Source: Thaumasiovibrio sp043421945 (lineage in GTDB: Bacteria > Pseudomonadota > Gammaproteobacteria > Enterobacterales > Vibrionaceae). From it: DNA of 64,000 nt. Of the stretch, positions 25,800 through 35,585 are shown piece by piece. Positions within the stretch are counted from its first letter, which is position 1; the number at the start of each line of letters is the position of its first letter. The notes beneath the pieces are model-generated. The model was not told the DNA's origin. It searched no databases and worked only from the letters and a program-made list of their open reading frames with translations. Where the stretch lies: assembly GCA_043421945.1 (NCBI GenBank), contig JBHOGO010000015.1:1-64000 (forward strand). The letters are read 5' to 3'. Both the position numbers and the translations under genes were made by a program.

Positions 25800-26510
25800 A
25801 TGTATCCAAGTTTAGAAAAGAATGAGTGGGAGTCAAATTTCTTCAGTCGAAATATATATAATCTAGACTTTGAAAAGATAGGTGAATTGAATGATGTTGA
25901 TTTTATCTCAATGCCAGTTGCTTCGCTATTATGCTCTAGGGTGCCAGCAAATAGATATGGACATATAGATTCACTGATAAAAATTGGTTTCAACTTAGCA
26001 GAGGGAGAAATACGGCTTTCAAAATCACTAGATGATAAAAAAATAATGTCGCGATTTGAAAGTATAGATGTAAATATAGCAACTCCTAATGATTTAAAAG
26101 AGGCTCTTGATTGTATTGATGGGCTTTATCAATGTAGCAGATTTAGGAAGCCTTGGTTTACAGTAGAAGAAAGAGACAAGTTCTATCAAGAATGGATTAA
26201 GAAAGCGATATTTGCTGAGTTTGACGATTGTTGTCTTTTAGTGAAATTAGATGAGAAGATTGCGGGCTTCGCGACGTTAAAAGAAAAAGAAAACGCGTTG
26301 TCTATTGGTCTTATTGGCGTTAATCATCACTTTCGTAGTAAAGGGATAGGAAAAAAATTACTCAATATGGTTGAGTCTTATGCTTTAGAGAAAGGCAAAA
26401 GTAAAATATTAGTTTCAACACAAACTTCTAACAAAGCGGCACTTAAACTATATACAACAAATGGTTATTGTATCGAAAGTAGCTCGTATTGGTTTTATAA
26501 ACAGGTTTAA
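25800..26510 (+). CDS. wecD: dTDP-4-amino-4,6-dideoxygalactose N-acetyltransferase WecD
   Basis: 236 residues from ATG 25800, two bases after the rmlA stop; a TTG at 25794 is also in frame. It is a GNAT acetyltransferase that acetylates dTDP-Fuc4N with acetyl-CoA to give dTDP-Fuc4NAc. It follows E. coli WecD along its length: WESNFFSRNIY at the start, IDSLIKIGFNLAEGEIRL, SRFRKPWF, FYQEWI, and IGLIGVNHHFRSKGIGKKLL with the acetyl-CoA loop, ending with AALKLYTTNGYCIESSSYW. It is unusual to find it in a Wzx/Wzy locus outside the enterobacterial common antigen cluster. Confidence 0.92.
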   Translation: MYPSLEKNEWESNFFSRNIYNLDFEKIGELNDVDFISMPVASLLCSRVPANRYGHIDSLIKIGFNLAEGEIRLSKSLDDKKIMSRFESIDVNIATPNDLKEALDCIDGLYQCSRFRKPWFTVEERDKFYQEWIKKAIFAEFDDCCLLVKLDEKIAGFATLKEKENALSIGLIGVNHHFRSKGIGKKLLNMVESYALEKGKSKILVSTQTSNKAALKLYTTNGYCIESSSYWFYKQV

Positions 26511-26511
26511 T

Positions 26512-27642
26512 ATGATCCCATTTAACATCCCACCAAAAACTGGAAAAGAGTTAGGCTATATAAAGCAGGCGATAGAGTCAGATAAGTTATGCGGAGATGG
26601 TTATTATTCAAAAAAATGCGAGCTATGGCTTGAAAAGCATTTTGGAACAGATAAAGCACTTTTAACGCCATCGTGTACTGCTGCGTTAGAATTGGCTGCT
26701 ATTCTGGTTGATATTCAACCAGGTGATGAGATTATAATGCCATCATATACTTTTGTATCAACAGCTAATGCATTTGTACTTCGTGGTGCAAAAGTGGTTT
26801 TTGTAGATATTCGCCCAGATACATTAAATATTAATGAAGGAATTATTGAGGCGGCAATTACTTCGAAGACAAAAGCTATTGTACCGGTGCATTATGCAGG
26901 AGTAGGTTGCGAAATGGATATGATATTAGCAATTGCTAATAAATATGATCTATGGGTTATTGAAGATGCAGCTCAAGGAGTTATGTCTACTTATAAAGGG
27001 AAAGCGCTAGGGACTATTGGGCATATAGGGTGTTTTAGTTTTCATGAAACTAAAAACTACTCTTCTGGTGGTGAGGGCGGTGCTATTTTAATAAATGATC
27101 CTTCACTCGTTGAAAGGGCCGAAATTATAAGAGAGAAGGGAACAAATCGAAGCCAGTTTTTGCATGGATTAGTTGATAAATATACTTGGCAAGATATTGG
27201 CTCTAGTTATTTGCCTGGAGAATTACAAGCAGCTTACCTGTTGGCACAACTAGAACATTCTCAAGTTATAAACGATGATAGGTTAGAATCTTGGGAACGA
27301 TATTATAAAGAATTAAGTAACTTTATAGATAAAAGCCAATTACCATGCATACCAGATGATGTGAATCACAACGCTCACATGTTCTATTTAAAGATGAAAG
27401 ATGATGAGCAAAGAACTGATTTTATAAATTACATGAGAGGAAAAGGAATTATAACTCCTTTTCACTATATACCATTACACTTAAGTCCTGCAGGGAAAAA
27501 ATTTGGATGCTTTAATGGTGAAGATAAGTATTCTAGCGTAGAAAGCTCTAGGTTAGTACGTTTACCATTATATTATGGATTGAGTAAATGCTCTCAGCTA
27601 GAGGTTATATCTGCGATTAAGGATTTTTTCCAATATGAGTAG
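26512..27642 (+). CDS. wecE: dTDP-4-amino-4,6-dideoxygalactose transaminase WecE
   Basis: 376 residues from ATG 26512; an earlier in-frame ATG at 26461 lies inside wecD and is unlikely. A PLP-dependent sugar aminotransferase that turns dTDP-4-keto-6-deoxyglucose into dTDP-Fuc4N with glutamate. It is very close to E. coli WecE: MIPFNIPP start, LCGDGYYSKKCE, LTPSCTAALE, IMPSYTFVSTANAFVLRGAK, VIEDAAQGV, and the PLP lysine at residue 181 in HETKNYSSGGEGG. It starts one base after the wecD stop and overlaps wecF by 8 bp, so the genes are translationally coupled. Confidence 0.95.
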   Translation: MIPFNIPPKTGKELGYIKQAIESDKLCGDGYYSKKCELWLEKHFGTDKALLTPSCTAALELAAILVDIQPGDEIIMPSYTFVSTANAFVLRGAKVVFVDIRPDTLNINEGIIEAAITSKTKAIVPVHYAGVGCEMDMILAIANKYDLWVIEDAAQGVMSTYKGKALGTIGHIGCFSFHETKNYSSGGEGGAILINDPSLVERAEIIREKGTNRSQFLHGLVDKYTWQDIGSSYLPGELQAAYLLAQLEHSQVINDDRLESWERYYKELSNFIDKSQLPCIPDDVNHNAHMFYLKMKDDEQRTDFINYMRGKGIITPFHYIPLHLSPAGKKFGCFNGEDKYSSVESSRLVRLPLYYGLSKCSQLEVISAIKDFFQYE

Positions 27643-28702
27643 TTCATCTAAATTGATTGTCCACATTTGTTTTTTTGATAAGTTTATAAAAGACTTTGTG
27701 GAATTTAATGAAGAGAATTGCAGCTCTTTTGAACATCACTACTTTATATTAGGTTACCATGATAAATATTCATTGCCTGATGTCAGTAGGCTAGATATAT
27801 TCCCATCTGACTTTAAAGGTAAATTACGTTTATCATTAAAGCTAAGTCGCTTAATTAAATCGGCTAGTAAGGTGTTTATTCATGGTCTTTTTACTCGAGA
27901 ATTGATTATTTTCTTATTTCTTCATCGATGTTACCTTCATAAAGCATACTGGGTTATGTGGGGGGCTGATTTATATATGAAAGATATGAAAACATTAAAG
28001 AAAAGGGCTATTCTTTATTTGCGGAAAATTGTTTGCTCTAGTTTCGGAGGGGTAGTTACTTATATTAAAGGAGACTATAAGTATGCAAAGGAGAGATGGG
28101 GGGTAAAAGGGGGGTACTATGAGTGTATAATGTACCCTTCGAATATATTTACCGATCCTGATAACTTTGATCTTCCTACTTCAGATGAGTTTAACTTCAA
28201 TGGTTATAATGTTTTGGTGGGGAATTCTTCTGATCCATCTAATAATCACAGAGAAGCATTTGATAAGCTTTCTTTAAGTTTATTTGATAATTATAATGTT
28301 TATTCTCCGTTATCGTATGGGAGTGAAATCAATCGAGATAAAGTCATAAAATATGGAAATGAAAAGTTCGGAAGTAGATTTTACCCACTAACTAATTTTC
28401 TTCAGATTGCTGACTATAAATCTCTTCTATCATCTATCGATATTGCGATGTTTAACCATAAAAGACAGCAAGCCATGGGGAATACTATTAACTTAATTGG
28501 GCTTGGTAAAACGGTGTATTTACGTTCTGATGTTACTCAATGGTCTTTTTTAAAAGAATTGGGCCTTCATGTGTTTGATATTGAATCTTTCGACGGTTCA
28601 GTACTGACAACAGAAGAGAAAAAAATAAATAATTTCATTGTTAAAAATTATTTTTCAAAAGAGAATTATAATAATCAGCTAAATAAAATATATCTTTCAT
28701 GA
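27635..28702 (+). CDS. wecF: Fuc4NAc transferase of the WecF (RffT) family
   Basis: 355 residues, the WecF length. In E. coli WecF moves Fuc4NAc from dTDP to the lipid-linked disaccharide in enterobacterial common antigen synthesis (family GT56). Shared blocks: FFDKF at the start, VFIHGLFTREL, YWVMWGADLY, VLVGNSSDPSNNH (donor-binding), and MFNHKRQQAMGNTINLI. The sequence is more diverged than wecD and wecE, so the acceptor may not be the ECA disaccharide. It completes a self-contained set for making and attaching Fuc4NAc. Confidence 0.87.
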   Translation: MSSSSKLIVHICFFDKFIKDFVEFNEENCSSFEHHYFILGYHDKYSLPDVSRLDIFPSDFKGKLRLSLKLSRLIKSASKVFIHGLFTRELIIFLFLHRCYLHKAYWVMWGADLYMKDMKTLKKRAILYLRKIVCSSFGGVVTYIKGDYKYAKERWGVKGGYYECIMYPSNIFTDPDNFDLPTSDEFNFNGYNVLVGNSSDPSNNHREAFDKLSLSLFDNYNVYSPLSYGSEINRDKVIKYGNEKFGSRFYPLTNFLQIADYKSLLSSIDIAMFNHKRQQAMGNTINLIGLGKTVYLRSDVTQWSFLKELGLHVFDIESFDGSVLTTEEKKINNFIVKNYFSKENYNNQLNKIYLS

Positions 28703-29502
28703 TAGAGTGATTGATAATTATAATTTACTTGTTACGATATTGTTGGGGATAAATAGTCAAGCTACACTTTGAACAGTCTGCATGTAGTGTACTATTAACT
28801 CAATGCTAATCCCTATTAAACAATAATGGGGTGAAGTGAAAAATACTACGATTATCCTTTTGCCTCTTAGTTATAGATGGATAGGTGGGTAATTACCAAG
28901 TTGATTAAAATTAATACAAGTAACGATAGTCAACTATTTGTCCTCATTAATTCAATCATCATCATGGTATTAATACTTAAAGTCTTCTATACCTTAGTTA
29001 TGTAAGGATTTCAAGGTTCATCAAGTGGATTTTCTTTTTGGTGATGGTTTCGAAATGGTATCCATATTAAAGTTGTATCAGTCCAAGAGCGGCAAGATAT
29101 CTATAAATACTAAAAGTCATGGTCAATAAAATTGCTTACGACTTTGTTCGTAGGCACTTGTAGTACTGTCAATACACTTCAGTTGAATACCGTATTAGAT
29201 ATGATGAGGACTGTGTCAAGTAGAAGAATAGAGCAATGTTATCTTAAATGAACATGTAGATCTGTTTGAATGTGTTCAATGTAAGTCACAAACTTAAATA
29301 TGGTATCTCTTACAAGAAAAGGAATAAGCGACGGGTTAATATTATTTAGCAAGGTACTTGTGTCCTAGTATTATATTTAATCTACTTTATGGAGCTATAA
29401 CTGAAACCATATAAAAAGCTACTTGCAGCCTATTGAAATTATCAGAGTTTAATTATTTTCTTCGGGTGTTAATGGGAAAGAATATTGTAGGTTTAGAGAA
29501 AA
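28703..29502. other. 800-bp non-coding gap inside the polysaccharide locus
   Basis: AT-rich, with no frame longer than about 30 codons that looks like protein. Such a gap inside an otherwise tightly packed operon suggests a decayed gene or element. I could not identify what it was. The 5' end may hold a new promoter for wzx. Confidence 0.5.
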
Positions 29503-30888
29503 ATGAATAAAAAAATTGTTGTGAGCTTGGTTTCATCTTTATTAAGTTCTTTAATTCTTGTGTTACAACTTGTCTTAGTAGCAAGGTTTCTAGAGCCTGA
29601 AGAGTTAGGAGCCTTTTCTATTGTTCTTGTAGTTCTGAATTTAGCACGTGTTTTTGCTGAAGGAGGCATGGGAAATGCTATAATAAGTTGTACAATAGAT
29701 AACAAAAAGCAGTATAGTAGTTTGTTTTGGTTCAATGCGATGATATCTAGCGTTGTAGCTTTAATTATTGTAATGATTGCACCTGCTTTAGAGTATTATT
29801 ATAGCTTCGCCGATTTAGAAAGCCTGTTAGTTTTGTGTTCATTGAGTATACCTTTCTTTTCTCTTTCTAGAGTATGTTCCGCTTCACTTCAAAAGAATAT
29901 GAGAACTAACCTAATCAGCGTTATAGATATGTTATCTAAACTTATTTCTGTAGTTGTGGTTAGTTTCAGTGTAAGTCGAGGATATGGTGTATTTTCTTTA
30001 GTCTACGGCAATATTAGTATGGCCGTATTTTTGTTCTTTGTTAACTTTTATTTTTCATCCACTATAATATCTCCATGGAAAGGATTTAGGTTCTCTGATG
30101 TAAAGCCTTTTTTTCGCTTCTCTGTGGTTCAACTAATTGAACTTCTTTTTAATCAGATTACAAGAAGTCTAGATGTCCTCATTATAGCTAAAGTATTAGG
30201 TGGGGAAATTTCAGGAGTTTATTCTATATTCAAAAATATACTTATAAAAATAGGTGATGTGATTATACCAGGTTTATCTAGATATTTTTTTCCTTATATG
30301 GCCAAAATTAGACATGATCCAGCAGCCTTGATGTCAAATTTTATGCAGTATGTATCACTCTCATGTTTATTGTTAGCCCTACCATACTCATTTGTCGCTG
30401 CTAATAACCAGATTTTTATTTCTAATATATTAGGGGTTAAGTATATAGAGTACGCAGATATTTTTATCTTAATGGCTTTTTGGTTGTTAGTTCGTTTCCT
30501 TTGTGCGCCTGTTGCGTCTTTGTGGCTAGTGAAAATGAAACCACAAATTGGAGTGTATTGGAATGTTATTATGACAATTTTCACTACCATAACAATCTAT
30601 TTATCTTATGCTCATGGTTTGTCTGTGCTTATTCAGAGCCTTATTTTAATGCAGTTTTGTGCTTTTTTAGCCATCGGGCCATTAACTATTTGGCTTATTG
30701 GACAAGGTTCCATTGCTTTGGTGACAATTAAACCTCTTATCTTTGGTGTAAGTATATTCGTGATTATTTGTTCACCATCGATATTTAATATGAATGAGCT
30801 GATTGGTTTTATTTTTAGTAGTATGATATCTAGTATAATGTTACTTATTGCCATCCTCTATATTAGAAAACAAGGTGTTCTACAGTGA
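29503..30888 (+). CDS. wzx: Wzx-type lipid-linked oligosaccharide flippase
   Basis: 461 residues with about 12-14 hydrophobic segments over the whole length, the profile of the polysaccharide transporter branch of MATE-like flippases. The start (SSLLSSLILVLQLVLVARFL) followed by EPEELGAFSIVLV with its Leu-Gly pair, the AEGGMGNAIIS block, and the mid-protein SRVCSASLQKNMR are typical of Wzx proteins of the WzxC-like group. It would move undecaprenyl-PP-linked repeat units across the inner membrane. Its last four bases overlap the next start (GTGA). Confidence 0.88.
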   Translation: MNKKIVVSLVSSLLSSLILVLQLVLVARFLEPEELGAFSIVLVVLNLARVFAEGGMGNAIISCTIDNKKQYSSLFWFNAMISSVVALIIVMIAPALEYYYSFADLESLLVLCSLSIPFFSLSRVCSASLQKNMRTNLISVIDMLSKLISVVVVSFSVSRGYGVFSLVYGNISMAVFLFFVNFYFSSTIISPWKGFRFSDVKPFFRFSVVQLIELLFNQITRSLDVLIIAKVLGGEISGVYSIFKNILIKIGDVIIPGLSRYFFPYMAKIRHDPAALMSNFMQYVSLSCLLLALPYSFVAANNQIFISNILGVKYIEYADIFILMAFWLLVRFLCAPVASLWLVKMKPQIGVYWNVIMTIFTTITIYLSYAHGLSVLIQSLILMQFCAFLAIGPLTIWLIGQGSIALVTIKPLIFGVSIFVIICSPSIFNMNELIGFIFSSMISSIMLLIAILYIRKQGVLQ

Positions 30889-32252
30889 AAATTACTAGTT
30901 TAGGTAGTTGCCAGGAATTTGATTTAAATGGTTGCAATAGTCATGTGCTGATTGATGGGACTATTGTTGATCCAAGAAATAAGACTTTAATGGAGATGGA
31001 TGCCATAAACTTGTATTATGGATATACTCTTGTTGGTTCAAATGAATATGCAAAAAAAATAATTTATGCGGTATTGAAGAACTTAGAAATTTCAGGAGAG
31101 TTTTGGTGCCATAATGCTTGGGGGAAAGGTGAAACTCATTACCGATTCACATCTTCCGTCTTGAGGTTACTAGCTTCAAAAAGTGTTAGAGAGGGCTCTT
31201 TCATCTCCGATGACGACCTATATCAATTATTAGAAAAGCACTTTTCTTACCATGAAGAAATCAACGGTGGAATTTGGTTTTTCCATGATAGTATCGAGTT
31301 TGATAAGCAAGTATATCCTCATGCGCACATAGAATCAAAAAAATTGAGTTCTAGCGTATCAAATATGCTGATATTAAATACTCATTTAGACACGTTAACC
31401 ACATTACTTTTTGTGAGTCAGAGAACTGGACATAAATTTGAATCAATTCGAATTGCTGCTTTAGGTGGTCTGGATGAGTTTTTATCTAACTCAAGTAGTC
31501 TTCCTAGTTATTTTGAATTGATAGATATGATAGCAAGAAATGTTTTGATGTATTTATCACGGCTGAATTCGAAGCCTTTTATAATTATTAGAAAAGTTTT
31601 CTCCAGATTGTACTATCGGCATTTCAGATCTCACTTAAAAAGGAAGTACAATGTTTTTTGTTTTAGTGATGGATTCACGGAAAGAGATTTATGTCTAATC
31701 GGTCCTAGTTTAAATTATCATGTTATTAACGTTTGGGATGCAGCAAAACTTCTTTTCTGGCTAGCTAATACTGGTAGGGAAAATGAATTAGAGGAGATAG
31801 ATAAGCTTAGAGATATTTACTTGCATGGATTGAGGTACTGCTTTTCTGATTATTACTTTAAGTATTTAGGAAGCACTAGTCAATATGGTGCATTATGTTG
31901 TCAATTGTTAGAGAGTATTATTCTTGGTGTTTCACTCGGGCTTGCGGATGATTCAGATGTGAAATATATATATAAAGTCCTAGGGCAGTATCCATATAGC
32001 AACGGTCTTTTAGGTATAGACCCATTAATATCAGGAGACTTTATCTCAGAAAATATTTACAGAGATGATAAAGTTAATAGTGATATTCACCTTTGCATAA
32101 AGCTAGCATCCGGGGATGGAATAATAATTATGAATGAAAATGTTTCATTCACGGAAGGTGTTATACCGAAATACATTGATGAGATTGTAAATGACTTCGA
32201 GAATCGTTGCGAGATTATCACATCAGAAAAAATCATATCGTTAAAGCTTTAG
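30885..32252 (+). CDS. Unrecognised protein between wzx and wzy
   Basis: 455 residues, starting with GTG 30885 inside the wzx stop. No signal peptide or membrane segment, so probably cytoplasmic. The chain is rich in regular helices with aromatic/Gly/Asn blocks such as GEFWCHNAWGKGETHYRF, GGIWFFHDSIEFD and YCFSDYYFKYLGS at spacings that recall an alpha/alpha toroid, as in polysaccharide lyases, heparinase-like proteins and sugar epimerases. That comparison is by texture only; no catalytic motif was identified. Its position, translationally coupled to wzx and before wzy, implies work on the repeat unit. Confidence 0.75.
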   Translation: MKITSLGSCQEFDLNGCNSHVLIDGTIVDPRNKTLMEMDAINLYYGYTLVGSNEYAKKIIYAVLKNLEISGEFWCHNAWGKGETHYRFTSSVLRLLASKSVREGSFISDDDLYQLLEKHFSYHEEINGGIWFFHDSIEFDKQVYPHAHIESKKLSSSVSNMLILNTHLDTLTTLLFVSQRTGHKFESIRIAALGGLDEFLSNSSSLPSYFELIDMIARNVLMYLSRLNSKPFIIIRKVFSRLYYRHFRSHLKRKYNVFCFSDGFTERDLCLIGPSLNYHVINVWDAAKLLFWLANTGRENELEEIDKLRDIYLHGLRYCFSDYYFKYLGSTSQYGALCCQLLESIILGVSLGLADDSDVKYIYKVLGQYPYSNGLLGIDPLISGDFISENIYRDDKVNSDIHLCIKLASGDGIIIMNENVSFTEGVIPKYIDEIVNDFENRCEIITSEKIISLKL

Positions 32253-32280
32253 AACATGAAATATTTATATGGTGAAATAA

Positions 32281-33453
32281 GTGGTTAATTTTAGGATAGT
32301 TTTACTCTCATCACTTTGTGTTTCTTTATTGAGCTTGTATTATGCGTATGATGTTTCTTTTTACAATAAACCGGACTTAAGTATATCAATTGCATACTTG
32401 TTAGATATGGTTTTCAACATAACTATTATAATCATGTTTTTCAAAATTAAAGGTGCAAATGAAGCTGGTCGTTATCGTAATATTTCAAATGGTATAGCCA
32501 TAAACTATCAAGCATTTATTAGTAAATCTGTGCCTTTAATTTTCCTGTTAGCACTTTATACATTATATTTAGCATCAAAATCATTCAGCTTAATTCAGCT
32601 TGGTGCTGTTAGGCAAGAGTTGATTAGTGTACATAATACAATGGGTCTAGGCTATATGTTAACTAGTGGCTTTTTCAAAATAATCTTCGCATTTACTATC
32701 TTCTACAAAACGCCATGGTTTCCTAAAATATGTATTTGGTTAGGTTTTTTTGCGTCAATGGTAGTCACTGGTTCAAGGGCTGAGCTGACTTATGCTGGTT
32801 ACATGATGCTAAGTCTGATGCTTTTGTCTAGAGATAGAAAAATAGTATTAAAGCTATTTGGCTTTTTTATATTCTTTATCTTGTTCGCATTAACTACTAC
32901 TCTGTTAATACAGCAGAGGGAAGTCAAAGATGGGTTCTTAGGGGCATTTTCTGTTGTTAAGTCCCATTTTCTATATAGGGCTTATTCCTTACAAATTGCA
33001 GAACACTCTATTAATGCTGCAGCTTCATTTGAAAAGGTACTTTATCCTATATTTGGCTATCCATTAGAATGGCTTTTGTCAAAAATACAAAGCCCTAGTA
33101 TTCCTATTAATTCCGCGTTTGTATCAAAATTTCATTTTACTGGGGTCAATTCTGAAACTGGTCGGCAATATATGTCCAATGTTGTATATCCTTGGTGGAG
33201 TTGGTTTTTTGGAGCTTATGGCTGGTTTGGTATCTATTTGAAATTTTTCTATTGTTATTTTATTTTATGGCTTTCATATCGATTAGGTCTCTATGTTACC
33301 TCACTGTACATCATATGCTTTATTCTATTTACAGGGCAAGGCGGTACTTTTTTAATGACTTTAGCTACAACAATTACCTTGTCATTATGCATATTTATAG
33401 ATATCTATTCCAATTTAATTAACAAGAAATCATATAGTAAAGTTGAAATTTAG
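32281..33453 (+). CDS. wzy: Wzy-type polysaccharide polymerase
   Basis: 390 residues from GTG 32281, with about 10 hydrophobic segments and a larger polar loop near residues 240-300, the usual Wzy layout. The TGSRAELTYAGY block after a membrane segment resembles the arginine-containing loop of O-antigen polymerases, and WWSWFFGAYGWFGIYLKFF near 300-320 fits too. Sequence similarity among Wzy proteins is low, so the call rests on topology and on the position between wzx and glycosyltransferases. It would polymerise repeat units on the periplasmic side. The start codon has a weak ribosome site. Confidence 0.8.
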   Translation: MVNFRIVLLSSLCVSLLSLYYAYDVSFYNKPDLSISIAYLLDMVFNITIIIMFFKIKGANEAGRYRNISNGIAINYQAFISKSVPLIFLLALYTLYLASKSFSLIQLGAVRQELISVHNTMGLGYMLTSGFFKIIFAFTIFYKTPWFPKICIWLGFFASMVVTGSRAELTYAGYMMLSLMLLSRDRKIVLKLFGFFIFFILFALTTTLLIQQREVKDGFLGAFSVVKSHFLYRAYSLQIAEHSINAAASFEKVLYPIFGYPLEWLLSKIQSPSIPINSAFVSKFHFTGVNSETGRQYMSNVVYPWWSWFFGAYGWFGIYLKFFYCYFILWLSYRLGLYVTSLYIICFILFTGQGGTFLMTLATTITLSLCIFIDIYSNLINKKSYSKVEI

Positions 33454-33513
33454 TGTGTTTATTAACTTTTACGTTGTTAGACGTAAAATTATGTTTTGTG
33501 AGGATGTGTAACT

Positions 33514-34425
33514 ATGCTGGCACAAGATCAGCCTTTAATTTCTGTCATTATGCCATTTTATTCAAAAAGTTATTTTGACTTGGATACAACGATTAGCAGT
33601 ATTTTAAATCAAGATTACAATAAGATTGAAGTAGTGATTGTGGATGATTGTTCTCCTATTTCTGCAAAAGACTGCATCACAAAATACAAAGGTGACTCTA
33701 GAGTTATTATCATTCGTAATGATTTTAATAGAAGAGGCGGTGTTTCAAGAAATATTGGTATTGAACATGCTAATGGAGAGTTTGTTTCCTTTATAGACCA
33801 TGATGATGCTTGGTATAGTAATAAGCTTTCTGAGCAGTACTCTCTCTTTGATACACTTAAAAATAATCATCCAGATCAAAATATTGTTATTTATTCCAAG
33901 TGTAGAGTCATTGATGGCGATTGTTCTTATATCTATCCTAAAAATGCTAAAAGAACTGAAGAAAGTGTTTCGGAATATTTATTCTGTTCTTTGGGTTTGA
34001 TCCAGACTAGCGGGATATTTTTGAAGCGTGAGTTAGCTATATGTGCTGGATTTGAAGATATAAAACGGCACCAGGATTACCAGTTTTGTTTTTCTCTTGA
34101 GAAAGAAGGAGCAGCCTTTTATATGTGTGATAAACCGTTATATGATTTTATACAAATCCCAAAATTAAATGATTATAACTTTTCCATAGATTGGCTGGAT
34201 GATCACAAAGAAAGCTTTAGTGAGCAGTCAGAGCAAGGGTTTAAGAAAAATGTAGTAATTCGTTCAATGATATCTAATAAGCATTGGCTGAAAGCTTTTA
34301 AATATGCATCTTTCAATAATTTAGCGAGATCTTTTTTCTGGCAGTTTAGTTTGTATTTTCTGAAGAAAAATCTACCTAAACGCCTAATTAGTATTGTTCA
34401 AGTGAAAATCAGGAAAAGAAAATAA
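33514..34425 (+). CDS. Family GT2 glycosyltransferase
   Basis: 303 residues. A GT-A fold is shown by LISVIMPFYSK at the start, VEVVIVDDCSP-type nucleotide-sugar binding (IVDDCSP near 45), GGVSRNIGIEHANGEFVSF and the metal site DHDDAW near residue 95. The QTSGIFLKRELAICAGF and HQDYQF blocks follow, as expected for bacterial capsule and O-antigen transferases. The C-terminal 60 residues contain basic helices likely to touch the membrane (KKNLPKRLISIVQVKIRKRK). Donor and acceptor cannot be deduced. GAGGATGTG precedes the ATG. Confidence 0.9.
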   Translation: MLAQDQPLISVIMPFYSKSYFDLDTTISSILNQDYNKIEVVIVDDCSPISAKDCITKYKGDSRVIIIRNDFNRRGGVSRNIGIEHANGEFVSFIDHDDAWYSNKLSEQYSLFDTLKNNHPDQNIVIYSKCRVIDGDCSYIYPKNAKRTEESVSEYLFCSLGLIQTSGIFLKRELAICAGFEDIKRHQDYQFCFSLEKEGAAFYMCDKPLYDFIQIPKLNDYNFSIDWLDDHKESFSEQSEQGFKKNVVIRSMISNKHWLKAFKYASFNNLARSFFWQFSLYFLKKNLPKRLISIVQVKIRKRK

Positions 34426-34427
34426 CA

Positions 34428-35585
34428 ATGAAAATATTAGCTTGCCTATCAGAGAAATATATTAAAACTGATGATGGTTATATAACTAGTCCAACATCAG
34501 CGGCCTTTTTACAAGAGGCATTCCCTAAAAGTGAGATTTGTGTAGTATCACAACTCGTCAGTGGTGAAGGTAATGAAATTGATTCTTACGGTTCTAAGGT
34601 TGAATTTGATCAATTTAAAGAAATACCTTTTTTTTCAAGCATTAAAGACTTTACTATCAGATGTGTTTCTGACTTTTCATTTTACAAAAAATTCAAAATG
34701 TCTTGCTTTAAAATAATTGATGAGTCTGGCTGCGATATTATTTGGCTAAGAAATCCATCAATTGGTAGCCTTGTATTTGGATTGTGCGCACTAAAAAGAA
34801 ATAAACCGATCGTAAACCATATGTGTGCAAATGCGATGCTTGGGTGGAAAAACGAAAAATATTCTTTTTTAGAAAAAATATTTGGCCGTATGTTCTCTAT
34901 TGTTATTTCTTTAATGGTAAACCGTATATCACGTTCTCCTAATACTATAAATGTTTGCACTGGTGATGTTCTAGAAGAAATATGTAAAAGGAAAAGTGAT
35001 AAAACGCATCAGTTTGTCGATTTGATGATAACTCCGCCAAAGCAACAGATTAATCACAATAAAGTTTGTTCTGATTTTTTATTCATTGGTAGAATTCAAC
35101 CTGATAAAGGTATATATGAATTGTGCGAAGCTGTATCAAAAACTCCTAAGTGTAGACTTACAATTGTTGGTTACGGGCAAAGCTATGATGATATTGTTTC
35201 TCGATTTGTTTCTTTTCCAAACATAAATATTCTCGGGAAGATGAAGCATTCTGAACTAGGGAATGTTTTATCTCAAAGTGATTGTGTTGTCGTGCCATCT
35301 AAGAATAACTATGAAGGCTTTCCTCGAGTAATTATGGAAGCTTGGAGTTATGGCAAGCCTGTAATTGTTGCTGATGCTGGGGGTGTCAAAGCATTCGTTC
35401 GACATGGTTTTAATAGTATTGTCATTAACAATGTTACTGCTGCTACATTGCAAGAGAGTATTACAAATTTAAATGAGGACAGTTCACTGTATAACACGTT
35501 GCTAGAAGGAACCTCTGAGATGAAATCAGTTTCGGATAAAAATTATTGGCTAGCTGAGTTAAGAAAGATTGTTAATTATGGATAA
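34428..35585 (+). CDS. Family GT4 glycosyltransferase
   Basis: 385 residues in a two-domain GT-B fold. The C-terminal donor domain has FIGRIQPDKGIYELCEA, LTIVGYGQSYDDI, LGKMKHSELGNVLSQSDC and the EX7E motif in YEGFPRVIMEAWSYGKP, followed by VVADAGG, all typical of retaining GT4 enzymes. It begins two bases after the GT2 gene. The N-terminal acceptor domain is less conserved, with LLACLSEKYI-like start residues (KILACLSEKYI). Its sugar specificity cannot be predicted. It belongs to the repeat-unit assembly set. Confidence 0.9.
   Translation: MKILACLSEKYIKTDDGYITSPTSAAFLQEAFPKSEICVVSQLVSGEGNEIDSYGSKVEFDQFKEIPFFSSIKDFTIRCVSDFSFYKKFKMSCFKIIDESGCDIIWLRNPSIGSLVFGLCALKRNKPIVNHMCANAMLGWKNEKYSFLEKIFGRMFSIVISLMVNRISRSPNTINVCTGDVLEEICKRKSDKTHQFVDLMITPPKQQINHNKVCSDFLFIGRIQPDKGIYELCEAVSKTPKCRLTIVGYGQSYDDIVSRFVSFPNINILGKMKHSELGNVLSQSDCVVVPSKNNYEGFPRVIMEAWSYGKPVIVADAGGVKAFVRHGFNSIVINNVTAATLQESITNLNEDSSLYNTLLEGTSEMKSVSDKNYWLAELRKIVNYG

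Noticed and set aside
29280..29370. Possible IS630 transposase scrap in the 800-bp gap
   Set aside because: Only about 25 residues (ISYKKRNKRR) look similar, too few and too basic to be meaningful.
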